The notes under the pieces are model-generated. The model had not been told where the DNA came from. It did no database searches and saw only the letters and a program-made list of their open reading frames with translations. DNA of 64,000 bases from Deroplatys truncata. Lineage: Eukaryota > Arthropoda > Insecta > Mantodea > Mantidae. The position numbers were made by a program, and so were the translations under genes. The DNA is taken from contig CM060984.1 of NCBI GenBank assembly GCA_030765065.1, positions 100,049,488 through 100,113,487 of the forward strand, given 5' to 3'. Positions 10,936 through 22,802 of this stretch are shown here, piece after piece (position 1 is the first letter of the stretch; each line of letters begins with the position of its first letter).

Positions 10936-11880
10936 CTATGTGGAAAAGTAGTGTAAGGTAATGCATGATAAAGTATTTGGAAAATAATATTCTGCTATTT
11001 TTTTTAAAAATTATTGGTACTTACTTTAAAAACACGTCCCTCGTAACAGAATGCCAGTTTATGAGGCACACGGAGAATCAATATCCCAATATCTTCCATT
11101 CTATACAACTCTCAATGTCCAAAAATATAATAATGTTCTTCAAAACGTAGACCTTCATAATGAGATATAAAGTAATTATTTCCTTTGCTGTGTTCCTATA
11201 CTTGTAATGTCAATTGTTTAGTCTACACTTTTGTTTATCATTCATTGTCAACGGTATCAATATTATTGTTTTATGGTAATCATTAATGATCAGTCGCGAA
11301 ATGACCAAGGAGTTAATGCGATTCTAAATAAATAAATAAAAGATATATCTGCCCATGGACTTTGGAATTTCCGTGTTGTAGTCGGCTACCACCTAAACGT
11401 TCGGACATAATTAGAGCAAGCAAAGAGCGATAAATATTTGGGAAAGAAATTTGCAACTCGTCTAGAGTTTTGCATCTGTCTTTTGTTTACTTAATTCTTC
11501 AAATCATCTGTGATGAGTGACGGACATTCGGGTCGAGTTTGGTTATGCACGTTAGTTTGTCCATTGTTGAGTATTTAACACCACTTTATCCTTTCTTTCG
11601 TTCTTTACTTTAACACCATACACTTTCTCTAAATTGACGATAAATTTCTGTAGGTTTCAACTTCCATCCAAACATTCAAAAATCGAATATCTCTCACCTC
11701 ATCGGCCAAACTTTGTATCACTCAATTAATTTTTCACAATAACATAATGTCAGTCACACACTGGTCTTCTCATAACACTGAGAAAAGATGTCGAAGAAAC
11801 CATTCACTTTGGAGTGAAGCTCGATAACGATCTACGCGGCAGGAATGCGCAAGTGGTCGTTACTTTCTGGATCACCCTCG

Positions 11881-12664
11881 TATTATTGAAAGAACAATTT
11901 ATAATAATCAATAACACGTTATCAATTTGTAATTACTAGCTAATAGGAAGCGTTAAAAAGTCCTAATTTCATAGAAACTTAGAGCAAATGCTCTTGCTTC
12001 TTCATAGGCATGATATATCGCACACTTTCAAAGATTCCCAAACATTGTGAAATGTTTTTGAACGATTAATCCCAACAGTTGTGCAAGCATTTTTATACAC
12101 TCTGTGTATTCACATTTCATCTTAAATACTGCGTATGGGTTACCAATGTTTAGTCTAAGTAATTTTTTTCTGCTCTTCGTTTGTTGATATACGCACTGGC
12201 AAATGTAGAATACTATAATGATTAGTTTTGTGTATCTATATATAGTTTTATTCAATAAAGGTAATTACAGACTGCCTGCCATATTAACAAGGCAAAAACA
12301 ATAAATACTAAACAAATTTTAAATAATTTTAAACAGATATAGAATAAAAGTTACATGTTACATTATTAGCGCACACAGAGCTTAATTTTTAGATCTAGGT
12401 CCAAACAGCTTTCATTTCTTCACTTCTTCTGGTAATTCAAAACGAATCTACCTCTAGATAAAAATAATAAAGACAAAATATGTAGGTAATTAAAAACAAT
12501 GGAAAGTATTACAATAATTCAATCCGAACCATTTAAGATATTCAATCTTAGCTTGACAGAATAAAGAGTGGGTGGTTAGTTGGTAATCTACCGATTCGTG
12601 CTATGGTGCAGACCTCTAGAACATCCAGCTGCACAGCTAAAGCTGCAAATTAGGCTGAAAAAAA
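11881..12664. other. No gene recognised
   Basis: AT-rich, no domain-bearing frame. The minus-strand frame at 12028-12255 looks like chance. Confidence 0.5.
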
Positions 12665-13383
12665 TCTTGCATTCCAAAGACTTTCTCTGGCCACGATGAT
12701 TTATTTTTGTATACAGCTTCTACAAACAATTTACACGAAAGCCTATTTTTCTATCTACTTCATATTAATCCAGAAAACCCTTTCCAAAAATAGTTACATA
12801 TACCTATCGTGGTGTAGGTACTAGGGATATAGGAGCAAAGCAAGAATAAAATCTTTAAAAGTGGCATCTATATACTGGATTTGAAATTACATATTATTTT
12901 CATGACTCACGAGAAATAACTGAAAGGCAACAGTACTTCAAAAAGTGAAATTATAAAGTGTTGGACAATTCAGATCAATAACTAATAATTTCTCGGGAAT
13001 AGGCAATGTCACAGATAAGGTTATTTGAGGTAAATTGTATTTTTAAACAGATCTACATTTTTCCAAAGTTTTTGTCTAGCTAATATAGTTTGCCAGATGT
13101 ACTAAATTACCCAAAATTCATTCCTTATGAACAGAAGTTCACAGAATACTTGCATAAATTTCAAGATACACATTTTATTTTTCATTTGAACATCTTAAAC
13201 ATATGGTATTTTAATTAAAATCATTAGAGGTATTTTTGAGAAAACAGAATAGTCTTTTTACCCATGTAAAGGGTAGTTTGGCGTAGGAGAGATTTTAAAA
13301 ATCTTCGTATTGCATCCTTGGAAGATGCTGAACTTAATACGAAGTTTGAAGCTTATCCAAATTTTTGTTCTTGAGATATGCTG

Positions 13384-13385
<2 letters not shown>

Positions 13386-13434
<49 letters not shown>
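13386..13434. repeat. (AC)n microsatellite inside repeat A
   Basis: About 24 uninterrupted AC units at the position where all repeat A copies carry a GT/CA tract. Confidence 0.95.
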
Positions 13435-13436
<2 letters not shown>

Positions 13437-13905
13437 CCATAGAGGAGAGGTTCCGACCCCTTCAGCTGCCGTGGTGCAACCGCTGAGTACTCCTAGTGCT
13501 CGTAGTACTTCTGACGTTACCAGAGGCACGTCGGGCCGAACATCTTAGCCGCTCCCGAAGGGAAGCTGTTCGGATTGGGTTGGTCTCGACGGGGCAGTGG
13601 TTCCCGAAAGCCAGAAGAGATTGGCTATATCTGAGAGGTGATACCCATACAGGTTACCAGGCATTTCAATGTCCTCGTGTACCAGCCTGCAGAACTGAGA
13701 GACGGCGTGCTAGTGCACTGTTGGCCCTGCCGAGGTTCATCGCTAATCTTCCCCTCCGGAATGATATCTATTTCCGTTCCTGCGAAAGCGGGGAGAGGGG
13801 GACTTTTTTAGGAAACCAGGTATTGGCCTAATAGAAACATTCACTCAGTTGGAGCCTTTCCCTGGTCATCAAAAGGGAGCTTCCGCTCCCAGTAGACCTT
13901 CGCCC
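13437..13905 (-). repeat. Repeat B, GC-rich, reverse copy
   Basis: The first 180 bases are the reverse complement of 62043-62200 and then of 61520-61570 (shared blocks: TTCCGACCC, TCAGCTGCCG, TGTTCGGATTGGGTTGG, GGGGCAGTGGTTCCCG). It is uninterrupted where the 61-62 kb copy carries a SINE, so it serves as the empty-site reference. It lies inside an old repeat A. No coding function is seen; the frame at 13496-13831 is fortuitous. Confidence 0.7.
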
Positions 13906-14075
13906 ATAAACTAAAAACATACACAACAGGCGTGCAAGGAATTTTTCTAAATATATCTTTTTTTAATTCAAGGTTCCTCAAAGCATATATTTTTGGTGAT
14001 GTATCGATATCGAATTTTTGGATGGACTGCAATACTTCCTCTACCTACTAAGGTAGGAACTAGAGAAAGTAAAAA

Positions 14076-16410
14076 TTGGCTTTATCAAATCTCTTACAGT
14101 TACAGGCAAACCAACTTAGTGCTCTTTAGCTATGTGCACCGCGCTTTACTCGCTGGAAGGAATTTATTACAGACGGACGGCCTTAGAGTTGCTTTCAGTA
14201 TAACCTGTTGGTACTGAATGAGTTTGAATTTTTCTTTCGTTTAGTCACCTATTGCATATAAACAGCCAACTTAACCAATATTTATATAACAACCACATAA
14301 ACCTATTAGCCTAGCTTACATACAAGACAATAGCTATTGCAAGTGTTAATCATTATTTTGAGGGTTCCAATCTGGTCCATATTTCGTTTGTTAAAAAGGA
14401 CATGTAGTTTTGGCTTCATTAGATTATGGATGGCTACCCTGATAGTAATTATAACATATTGAAAATTACGAAAACAGTTTTTTACAGAAGAGTATTTCAT
14501 ATACGCATTGTACAGAAAAATTCGTTTAAAATATACTCATCTATAATGAATAATTATCATTAACTCTTAAGCAAACAGCAAACGTCTGTCCCATGCAACT
14601 GACAGAGCTCAACTGATAAACACATGTGCCTTTGTCAAGAGCTTGAGAAAGTACCTGCCCATAAGTGGAAATAACGTTTGAATTTTATAAAGGCATAAAG
14701 TTCAAAAGTAGAATGTCGGATGACAGTAAACTAGGTCACTATAATGTATTAAAGACATCCTGAACTCTAACTTTATTTTTCTATCTTGGCTCAGTTTAGT
14801 TTCATTGTTTGCCATAATTAAATGTTTCCATTTGTCGTTTCCTGTTATCGATACTGGTGTTACTCAGGAAGTAATTTGGCACTGAATGCAACCTCCAGAC
14901 TTGGAAATGAGAAGCCAATAAAATCCTCTCTATTTCATTTGCCTTCCGTTACACCAGTTTCTCTTTTTTATTTGGTCAACAAGTCATTTCCATGTTCATG
15001 CTTATTTTAAGGTATAGAGTGACAGGAAATACACCTTCCACAGGAAATGTATACTAGGAAAATTTGCGTTTAACAGGATATCAGATACCAAAATAGATTT
15101 CTCTGTAACTACGTAAACTTAACATTATTGTAATTTACTAAAACAATACAGATGTGAGAAAAGAGAAGAGTAGGGGAGCAAAAGTTAAAGAGAGATGAAA
15201 TGACTAAATTGATGTATAAGTATTTGTTTCTTCTTTATGCCAAAATAATACTCCTGATTAATCTGAATATATTGTAATAGTTTTAGTTATTTAGAAGTAT
15301 TTTACATATTTCAATTATTTTTATTCACTTTATAGCTTAGACCCGCTTATAGTACACTTGCTTAGTAAATCTACGTTGTTAGCACCAGGTTCTGTGACTG
15401 TGCAAAACTGAATGGCCCTGTTTTTCCGGGAAAAATGTCGGATGCGAAGATTCACATGACTTTCTCCACCCACAAAAATTTCGGGGACCGTAAGCTGCGT
15501 TTCCAGGTACAAATCAACCCATAAGTTGCTCCTTTGGGTTACTTAGTTCTGTCCCATGACGCTTTAAAAATAAGGGATGCCCATCAACATTATTGAGTTG
15601 TAAGCAAACATTTTCTTTCCCTTTCTGTATTCAACAATCTCCATCTTGTAGTTTTCTGCGGTGCAAGAAGCATTCGCAGCTGTGAGTGTTGTTTTAAGTA
15701 TTCTGCAGCTGCTTACCTTCGAATAATGATTACTTAGGTACAAAAACCTTTAAATAATAACTTGGTGTCACTGTGTCAGTTCAATTAGCACCAAAATACT
15801 GAAATGAGGGAATAATTATGGAACTATAACACGCACTCATTAATGCTTGTCATGGCCTCCTCTGAACCATTTCTTTTTATTAGCACAATGTCTACTTTAT
15901 TCACAGTATCTACATCGCCATTCCTTCTTAATTCTTTACACAATAATTTGGCTGGCGGGCACAAAGGTCATCCACTGCCTTTGTTTTAAGTGAAGTAGTT
16001 CATATCTGACGATTGAAGTCTTCATCGCATAACGTGTCATGATTATGATTTAAAGTTTGTTATTGAATTATTTTCCTGCATTTTTACAAAAGACTTGCAT
16101 GCTTTCATAGTACACGCCCAACGATCGATCCCACTGGCAAGTTTCTTATACCCAACAATAACACGCAATCTCTCTCCCTTTTCATTACAGTCTTCCAGAA
16201 CTACTGAACAGCCTTGCTCAGGGTAAGGGAAGGTACATTGCTGATACGTTGTTATGACGTAACATAGCGCTACATAATGTGGTTTCAGGAAATACCATAT
16301 TTAGTTGTCTCGTTTACAGTAGGTAAACTCATGCAACCTACGAAGCTTTCAAAACGCTTCTTCTAAGTAGATAATAATCAACGAAATACCCTGAATCGGA
16401 CGCAACTTAC
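14076..16410. other. No gene firmly recognised
   Basis: AT-rich intergenic or intronic sequence. A possible terminal exon at 15330-15541 is discussed under rejected items. A degraded repeat A 3' end is visible near 15440-15470 (CACATGACTTTCTCCAC). Confidence 0.45.
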
Positions 16411-16568
16411 CTGCTCCTGAAAATTCCATATTTACCGCGTGAGTCTTCTCATCCTGCGGATTGGTAACTAGGCAACTCTGAATTTCACAGACGATGCGAA
16501 ATGCAGGTGCTGACACCTCATTCACCAGCCCGCTGATTAGGGCTACGATGGTGCTCTTTGTTAACATG
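16411..16568 (-). CDS. Candidate internal exon of unidentified host gene
   Basis: On the minus strand a pyrimidine-rich acceptor (TTGACTTTCCAG at 16580-16569) precedes a 158-bp segment open in only one of three frames, ending at a strong donor CAG/GTAAGT (donor at 16410-16405). The encoded part begins MLTKSTIVALISGLVNEVSA and includes CEIQSCLVTNPQDEKTH. The first base completes a codon left by the upstream candidate exon at 17930-18129, and one base is left over for a downstream exon. I do not recognise the protein family; there is no transposon signature and no other copy in the window. A host gene is the best reading but the product is unknown. Confidence 0.45.
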
Positions 16569-16794
16569 CTGGAAAGTCAAGGTGAAGGTTGGAAGTTCAG
16601 ATCACGCCTGCGAATAAATGAGTTTCTTATTAATTTCTTGCACTTATTTATGAATTTCATTAAAACATATTCCAACAAATAATAATTAGTGTTTTAATGA
16701 AATTCACATAATTAAACCAATTAAGTGAAACGACACTTCCATGCCAAACTATCAGTTCTCGTTAAATTTACTAAACATAAAAAGTATCTTCTAG

Positions 16795-16870
16795 TAGCAG
16801 TATTTGAACCTAAGACATTCACCACTAAGGCCAATGTGCACACTGTTGCGCTACGAGTGCAAGTCACTGT
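16795..16870 (-). repeat. tRNA-like SINE remnant in candidate intron
   Basis: On the minus strand an A-box-like GTAGCGCAACAG is followed 45 bp later by a B-box-like GGTTCAAATAC. It does not fold as an intact tRNA, so it is read as a tRNA-derived SINE head. Confidence 0.4.
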
Positions 16871-17209
16871 ATGCCTACCGGTGCAAAGCAGTCATTTTGG
16901 CCAAAATTGATACGAGGCGATGCAGTGGATAGTGTTATCGGTATAGTCTGTACAACTGAGACTGCATAACTTCTCAATCCGCAGGCTGAGAAGACTCACC
17001 CGGTATTCATATACCTTATGATATTATAGTACTTATATAAAAAGTGATTCTTCTGTCCAGTTATGTTTTTCACGATACATGTTAACCTAGGAATGATTTT
17101 AAATTAAACAATAAGTTCTTAGTTATATACAGCATTCAAATATTTAGCCGCGACAACGAACTCTTGCGATGGAAAGAAGAAAGAAGAACCACTAACTTAG
17201 GTATATATT

Positions 17210-17791
17210 GTAAATATGCAGCATTAAATACGTCGAAACAGCTAACACTACGAAACATTTGACATGACATAATGGTGTATGTGAGCTCTACATTTACCTA
17301 TGGTAAGTTTCTTTCTATCTCTTACGATTTTTAGTTATACAAAATTGTAGAACATTCAACCAGCATAGAAAGAACTTCACAGGCTATTCGGAATTCACAT
17401 AAACGTGGTCACCTTAATGTTTCACATGCATTATATTTTAATGAAAATTGGTAGAACAATTTTTAAGCAAAAGAAAAGAAACGATCTTTTTTTGCTTGTA
17501 AAAGGCCAATTTTCATGAAAATGCTTAGACAGTATCCGATCCAAATATGCAATTTGGTGTTTATAGAATTTTTCGTTATCGAGTTATACTGTTCACAGAT
17601 AGAAAGACAATAGAGAGAGAGATAGACACACACACAAACACACATACACACGTGGTCTTTTCTTAATCCTAAAAGGGATGTTTTGGGGGTTCTTATCTCA
17701 AAAGGTATATTTCCGATGAAATTTGGATTTCGAAATGTTGGATGAAATGCAATACTTTCTCTATTTAGTTTTAGGAGAGGGTAGAGAAAGT
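17210..17791 (-). repeat. Repeat A, diverged reverse copy
   Basis: Blocks aligning with repeat A include TTCACAGGCTATTC, TTTGGTGTTTAT, ATACTGTTCACAGATAG, a CA tract at about 17623-17650, TTTCCGATGAAAT, and the end GGTAGAGAAAGT/AAAA at 17791. The left boundary is uncertain. It lies in the candidate intron between the two putative exons. Confidence 0.65.
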
Positions 17792-17929
17792 AAAAGCTCT
17801 ATAACAAATATGATATTGAAAGTTTGGACAATTTCAAGAACCTTCGCAGTTACCATCCGAATTTTTAAACAATATCAGAAATAATAATAATAATTCATGC
17901 TCAGGACCGTTGGATAGAACCTAACTTAC

Positions 17930-18129
17930 CCTTTGGCAAGTTTGTTAGTGCATGCTCCTAATGCTAATGCATTTTTCCCCCCGTAGGATTCACAAACAGA
18001 TGCTATGTAAAACAGAAAGTTCTGGTCACCTGCCAAGGCCAGGACTTTGGGTGACGTTGAAAGCGCAACACTTGTATACACAACAGTTTTGGGCAAGGCT
18101 ACGGTGTCAAGGTGCACGTCATGCTTCAT
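17930..18129 (-). CDS. Candidate exon of unidentified host gene (upstream of 16411-16568)
   Basis: From the ATG at 18129 the minus strand is open for 66 codons plus two bases and ends at a donor GG/GTAAGT (17929-17924). The peptide starts MKHDVHLDTVALPKTVVYTS and ends CESYGGKNALALGACTNKLA followed by K. The stop TGA directly before the ATG means this is either a first coding exon or the true acceptor lies inside (a candidate AG is at about 18099). The two leftover bases plus the single leading base of the 16411-16568 exon make a complete codon, so the two exons join in frame across a 1.36-kb intron. Product not recognised. Confidence 0.45.
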
Positions 18130-18155
18130 TCAAAAACTGGGTTCCTATTTTGTGA

Positions 18156-19398
18156 AATACACCCAGTATTTCATTTTAGACTGAGGTTTAATTCGCTAAT
18201 TGGCATTTTTAAACCCTTCTTCAATCTTTCTTGGTAATAATCTGATGGTTACTGTAAGTTCGTTGGTTCACCTGAATCATTGCATACCAGATGCGTGGTC
18301 CTAGTTGCGTAGTCGCCTTTTGTACCTTCTATTTTCATTTCTATTTTGTTCCGTAGGTGTTACTGTGGGTCGTGGAACTGAATATACAATCTGGTATTTA
18401 TTTGACAACAAATCCCAATTAGATTGTTGTATCTGTTGGATCTGAACACGTCATATATTGAGTGCGAGCCTATTCAGAGACCTTTAAAGACCTATGGAGA
18501 CAACTTTGAGAGATCAAAAAATTCTGATATTTATTAAGTTATTTATTCATCCATAATAAATACCAAGTTGATTAATACTCTTTGAGCATAAAAATGTATC
18601 AGAAAGTAGTACCTATCAAATGTGGCTTGTAATTTTCTACCTTTTCCAAATTTGACAAGACCATTCGGCGTAGTATGGTGAAACAAGTATGTTGTAGAGG
18701 TAAATATTCTATCATGCAAAACATAATACTAATTGAAGTCGGCGTGTTTATAAATCATATTACGACAAAATGGACGAATTAAAACTCGCATGATGGGAAT
18801 ACGAAATTTATACTGAGTTGTAATCTGTATGTTTCTAATTACATGACGGTTAAACCAAAAAACAAAAGTTGCCAGGCATCCTTGAAGTTATTTTAGTAAC
18901 CTTGAAATTATTTACAGCAATTTAACTTTAAGTAATAAAATATTTAGTGTAAGTTTGCAAATTTTCTAGAAGAGTTTCAAAACAAGATAGTTCTTTTTAT
19001 TATTGCCTTTGAAATGGTAAAATTTTTGAACAAATGTTGGTAAAATTGATTAATTAGTGTCAAACTTTGTAAAAATGTACCTAAAGTTTGGGCAATACAT
19101 TTTAAATAGAAAATTGCTTCAAACTTATGGTTTAACAATTTAAAGGTTTGAAAATTCATCTATGAATCTTCCTCCATAAGTCTCTGGGCTTAATATTGTT
19201 TTGTATATTATTTCACATTTAGTAACACAATTCAAAGAATGCCATGTCACCTTTGGCATATCTCTAATCATTTACTATTTGTTTGTAAACATGAAGATCA
19301 TATTTCTTTCAAGAAAGCTTTTCTATATAACCATGTGGAAAGAAAGTTTTAGTATTGGTTTCGAAAGTAAATATTTTAATACAAATTTTGGAAAAAAT
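18156..19398. other. No gene recognised
   Basis: AT-rich sequence without a supported frame, RNA gene or repeat with a second copy in the window. Confidence 0.5.
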
Positions 19399-19411
19399 GT
19401 AACCCAATGTA

Positions 19412-20091
19412 CGGAGGAGCTCCGGAACCAGGGCAAAACACTGCACGCAGGCCAATGGCCCATTGTGCTTCCAACGTGACTCCTGGGAGGGAGGGATGAG
19501 GAGAGAGACCGAAAGGGTGACCAGATCTGGATGACGAGCGCAAACACAGACGGGGTCCCTAAGGTTTCCAGATAAAACGCGTCTCTGCCCACAAACCACC
19601 AACCTCGGGCCCCACTTAGCGGAGCTCCACGCTGTGGAGACACATAATGAGCGGTATCACAGCGATGCTAGGGAAGAACGCAAGCCACCGCCCAGGCGCA
19701 ATCCGCCGAACACCGTCGCCTAGTCCTGCAACCCTGAAACAGATAACAAGAAATTAACAAAGTTATTATAACAAAAGACATATAAAATCCTCAAACATTT
19801 AATGTTATTAAACCTCCTACAGACTTAAAGATGGGTAACTTTATTTATAACTTTGAAGGATATTAGTTTAATTAACTTAAAATCTTAATAGATTATTAAG
19901 ATAAGTGTACAGAGGGTACAGGAAATGAAAGGAAGGAGATTCGTCGTGGTAGAAGATGAACCACCCCAGCATTTGCCTTGTGACCCGGAGAAACCTAAAA
20001 ACCCATGGGCCACAGTGGGCGGTCGCCCGGGATCGATCCCGGGACTCCCGAATGCAGGCCACGGATGTAACCGCCTAAGCCATCCCGCTCG
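19412..20091 (-). mobile_element. SINE family I, tRNA-derived, full copy with target duplication
   Basis: The minus strand begins at 20091 with GAGCGGGATGGCTTAGGCGG, an A-box-like tRNA head, followed by a B-box-like GGGATCGATCCCGGG. The 3' part is GC-rich and aligns with copies at 53297-53832 and 60336-60757. It is flanked by GTAACCCAATGTA (19399-19411) and GTAACCCAGTGTA (20092-20104), a 13-bp duplication with one mismatch. An AT-rich insertion at about 19745-19900 interrupts it relative to the 53-kb copy. Confidence 0.75.
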
Positions 20092-20104
20092 GTAACCCAG
20101 TGTA

Positions 20105-20654
20105 GGACCTCAACAAAATTTATATTTTCAAAGATATATTTAAATCCTTGCTACGTTTTACTTGTAAAATTGTACTCTAATGGGTATTCTCTTTAAGGTT
20201 ATAAAATAAGTAACTGACTTTTAAAACCAAAAATATTTAATTTGCCCTTTTGAAAAAGGTCATAGTTTCTACGAAACTATATAACAAATTTCTGTAACGA
20301 AGGTAAACTTCCTAATATTTCGACGAGTTTGTGTTTCAATACATACAGCACCGTTAGTTCTGAACATATATCGGTTTTTGTCTAGCAGTGTAATAAAGGT
20401 ATTTACAAGAAATGAAACCAAAGAAGGTGTATGAGTTAAAGGCAAGACTAAAGGCCCTTTAAAACTGGCGTTTCAATATCTGATAGAAGGCATAAATATG
20501 CACAAAATTCTTCCAATATTTTCCTGATATATTAAATAGTATTTTAAACCAGGAGGACTTTTCATTTCTTCTTTTTATTTATATAAATGTTTTTTATAGG
20601 AAACTACCATCCTCTGTCCTTAACATTGTGGCAACAGTTTGTGTAATTATTCCC
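20105..20654. other. No gene recognised
   Basis: AT-rich; nothing supported. Confidence 0.5.
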
Positions 20655-20925
20655 CTTTTTTATGGACGCTCCTTAACTGCTGTGGTTACTAGCGTTTCAT
20701 TCTATATTGGGCATGAAAGGCTGGAAATTTTGCTCAGAGACCTCTTTATCAGACTTTAGGTACTTTTACGTGCCGTAAATCTACGACACGAAACCACCAA
20801 ATTTACTTCCCTTCCGAAGGAAACCATGCTAAGGATTTTTGCGCCCCCCCCAAAAAAAGCCATGGCTCCCCGCTGGGTTTCAACCCTCGACCTCGGGAAC
20901 TAGAGGCTAGCACAATTCTTCCTTG
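20655..20925 (-). mobile_element. SINE family II, reverse copy lacking its head
   Basis: The reverse complement matches 61760-62025: TGCTAGCCTCTAGTTCCC, a B-box-like GGGTTGAAACCC, then CTTAGCATGGTTTCCTTCGG, CCGTAAAAGTACC, and the tail TATGGACGC. The first about 25 bp (A-box region) of the plus-strand copy at 61733 are absent. The C run at about 20843 differs from the other copy. Confidence 0.75.
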
Positions 20926-21450
20926 TCATTTTTCTCCTTTATTATCTTTCACAATTAATAACTTGAAGCAAAATAGATGCACTTGATTCCCTTGTCGACG
21001 TTACTCCGACATGATAAAACGGCAGATATTAAAAACTGGAGACGAACGAGAGGCGGAAATGGGTTTAAGGAAGGTGACAGAGAATAAGTGCGAAAGTGCA
21101 AGTGTCGTCATCTATAACGTAATGCGTTGTAGAAGTTCCCAAGGGGTAATATTTCAGCGGAGAGAGAATTATTAATTATCTTTGCCCTCCGTCTGTGAAA
21201 TTACTTGTTATGCAAGCAAGCTTACCTGTGTCCCACGTCAGCTCTGTGATGCTCATTTTTAACAAAGAATGATTTTTTTGTGTGTATAAGTGGAAGATGT
21301 TTCGATGCAAAGGTTTGTTATATTCGTACTAGAGATAAACTGCCTTCGGTGCCAGAACTAGAAAACTCACAGCTTGAACGGTCATCGAAGGGAACCGTAA
21401 TAGTGGCACATACTAAAATTTAGATTATTATATAACCTGTTGTTATAATA

Positions 21451-22800
21451 CAGGGTGATTTATGAAGAACTGAAACATTTATTTCTTTAATTGTTTCAAA
21501 ACGATTTATGCTAGCGACACCTTGTTATACCTGAAATGCAGAGGAAGTTTGGGACATTATTTACTTCTATATCAAATGTTGAAAATGTCCTCCATCCTGC
21601 ATAAGGCACAACTCAACACGTCGTTACATGTTACTGACCACTCGTTGGAGGACTCTTTTGTCAATAGCTTGAATCTCCTGTGTAATGTTATGCTTCAGAT
21701 CGTCCAATGTCTGGGGACGTGTGGCATAAACCCTGTCTTTTAAGCAATCCCATAAAAAGAAGTCCGGCGATGTCAAATCCGGAGATCTCGGTGGCTACAG
21801 GTTCTTGGAAATTATCCGGTCGACAAAGAAACTTGCAATTAGTGCCATGGATTCATTTGATGTATGGCATGTAGCGCCGTCCTGCTGAAAATATCCTTGA
21901 CTCAGCTCTACACGTCTAGTTGCTCAGCAAACTCCATGAAAATCCGTCGGTACTCTGCAGTGTTCACTTTGTTTAAAACAAAATTGGTTCCACTAACCTC
22001 TGTGCGGATATTGCACACCAAACTCCGATTTTAACCGGTTGCAAAGGTACTTCGTGAATAGCATGTGCATTTTCGGTGGCCCAATACGTGAGTTATTTCA
22101 GTTCACATAGCCGGATAAATGGAACCATGCTTCATCTGTGAACCATGCAATGCACAATATGGCAGGATTTTGCACAATGAACGCCTGAAACCAACGACAA
22201 TAATTCAGTCGTCTATCCTTATCTGGTTCATGTAACTGAGGACAGCCGTAATCCTATACGGCTTTAGGTCTGCACTTTTCCCAGGTCTCTGACGCTCTGA
22301 GTAGCTGTACTCTGTCTCCTGCGACAAACGTCTTAATGATGTTTTCAGTGACTGATCCAGTCGTGCTCTTACGTCAACAACAACCGCGGGAAGCCTATAT
22401 GAACGAGTTTTGCCTTTTTCACTCACCAGAGATCCACTTGTTTCCAATTTATTTACCAGTCCCAGTATTGTGTTTCTGTGGGGAGGATTCCGAGCACCAA
22501 ATTCTCTCTGATATGTCCTTTGAGTAGCTATAATTGAATTCGTAAAGCAGTATTGCTTTACAAGGAAGAGTAATTCATTTAATGCGTACCCCATTTTCAC
22601 GTTGACTAGAACAAAATCTCAAAAACAGTTGCCGACAATAAAACTAACAATTACGAATAAAACATGAACATCTGCGCATCTAGTGACAGGCAATCGAAAC
22701 TCCAGAACATTCTGCTTAATTTGGTGCTAAAATTGGGGCATTGAGTGAATTTCTAACAGAATAATTAAAGAAATGTGTCCGTTCTTCATAAATCACCCTG
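21451..22800 (-). mobile_element. Mariner-type transposon with clear TIRs and TA duplication
   Basis: CAGGGTGATTTATGAAGAAC begins the element at 21451 and its reverse complement ends it at 22800; TA lies outside both ends (21449-21450 and 22801-22802). The 1350-bp interior is a full-length but broken transposase on the minus strand. Confidence 0.85.
21567..22594 (-). pseudogene. Full-length insect mariner-type transposase pseudogene
   Basis: From the ATG at 22594 the minus strand encodes the helix-turn-helix region (VKQYCFTNSIIATQRTYQRE; LVNKLETSGSLVSEKGKTRS; RRLSQETEYSYS). After frameshifts it gives the catalytic blocks WFTDEAWFHLSGYVN (first D), YFQQDGATCHTSNESM (second D) and PPRSPDLTSPDFFLW (third D), and the C-terminal tail DRVYATRPQTLDDLKHNI, ending GGHFQHLI and a stop at 21567-21569. 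Length (about 343 codons) matches the family. All three catalytic aspartates can be read, but stops and frameshifts disable it. Confidence 0.85.
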
Positions 22801-22802
22801 TA

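Larger units (their letters stand above)
9856..11880. mobile_element. Decayed TIR transposon with nested relics
   Basis: The left end CGAGGGTGATGCAGGGAGTA at 9856 pairs with the right end, whose reverse complement reads CGAGGGTGATCCAGAAAGTA (ending 11880). Both are flanked by TA (9854-9855 and 11881-11882), as expected for mariner-type elements. The interior does not hold its own transposase in readable form. Instead it contains a TA microsatellite, a LINE fragment and a different mariner relic. Confidence 0.6.
12665..14070 (-). repeat. Repeat A, old reverse copy carrying repeat B
   Basis: It starts with a degraded TCTTGCATTCC...GACTTTCTCTGG and ends TAGAGAAAGT at 14070. A runs flank it (12658-12664 and 14071-14075). 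Blocks such as CATGTAAAGGGTAGTTTGG (13264) and TTTTTGGTGATGTATCG (13990) align with the younger copies. It contains a pure CA tract and is split by a GC-rich repeat B copy. Confidence 0.7.

Noticed and set aside
13386..13434. Regular AC tract considered as a CRISPR-like or satellite array
   Set aside because: Simple dinucleotide repeat without spacers, at the position where all repeat A copies have a GT/CA tract.
15330..15541. Possible terminal exon of the minus-strand candidate gene (open frame with phase matching the 16411 donor, stop, then AATAAA)
   Set aside because: The acceptor (ACTAAG) lacks a pyrimidine tract, and the segment contains a degraded repeat A end (CACATGACTTTCTCCAC), so the open frame is more likely chance.
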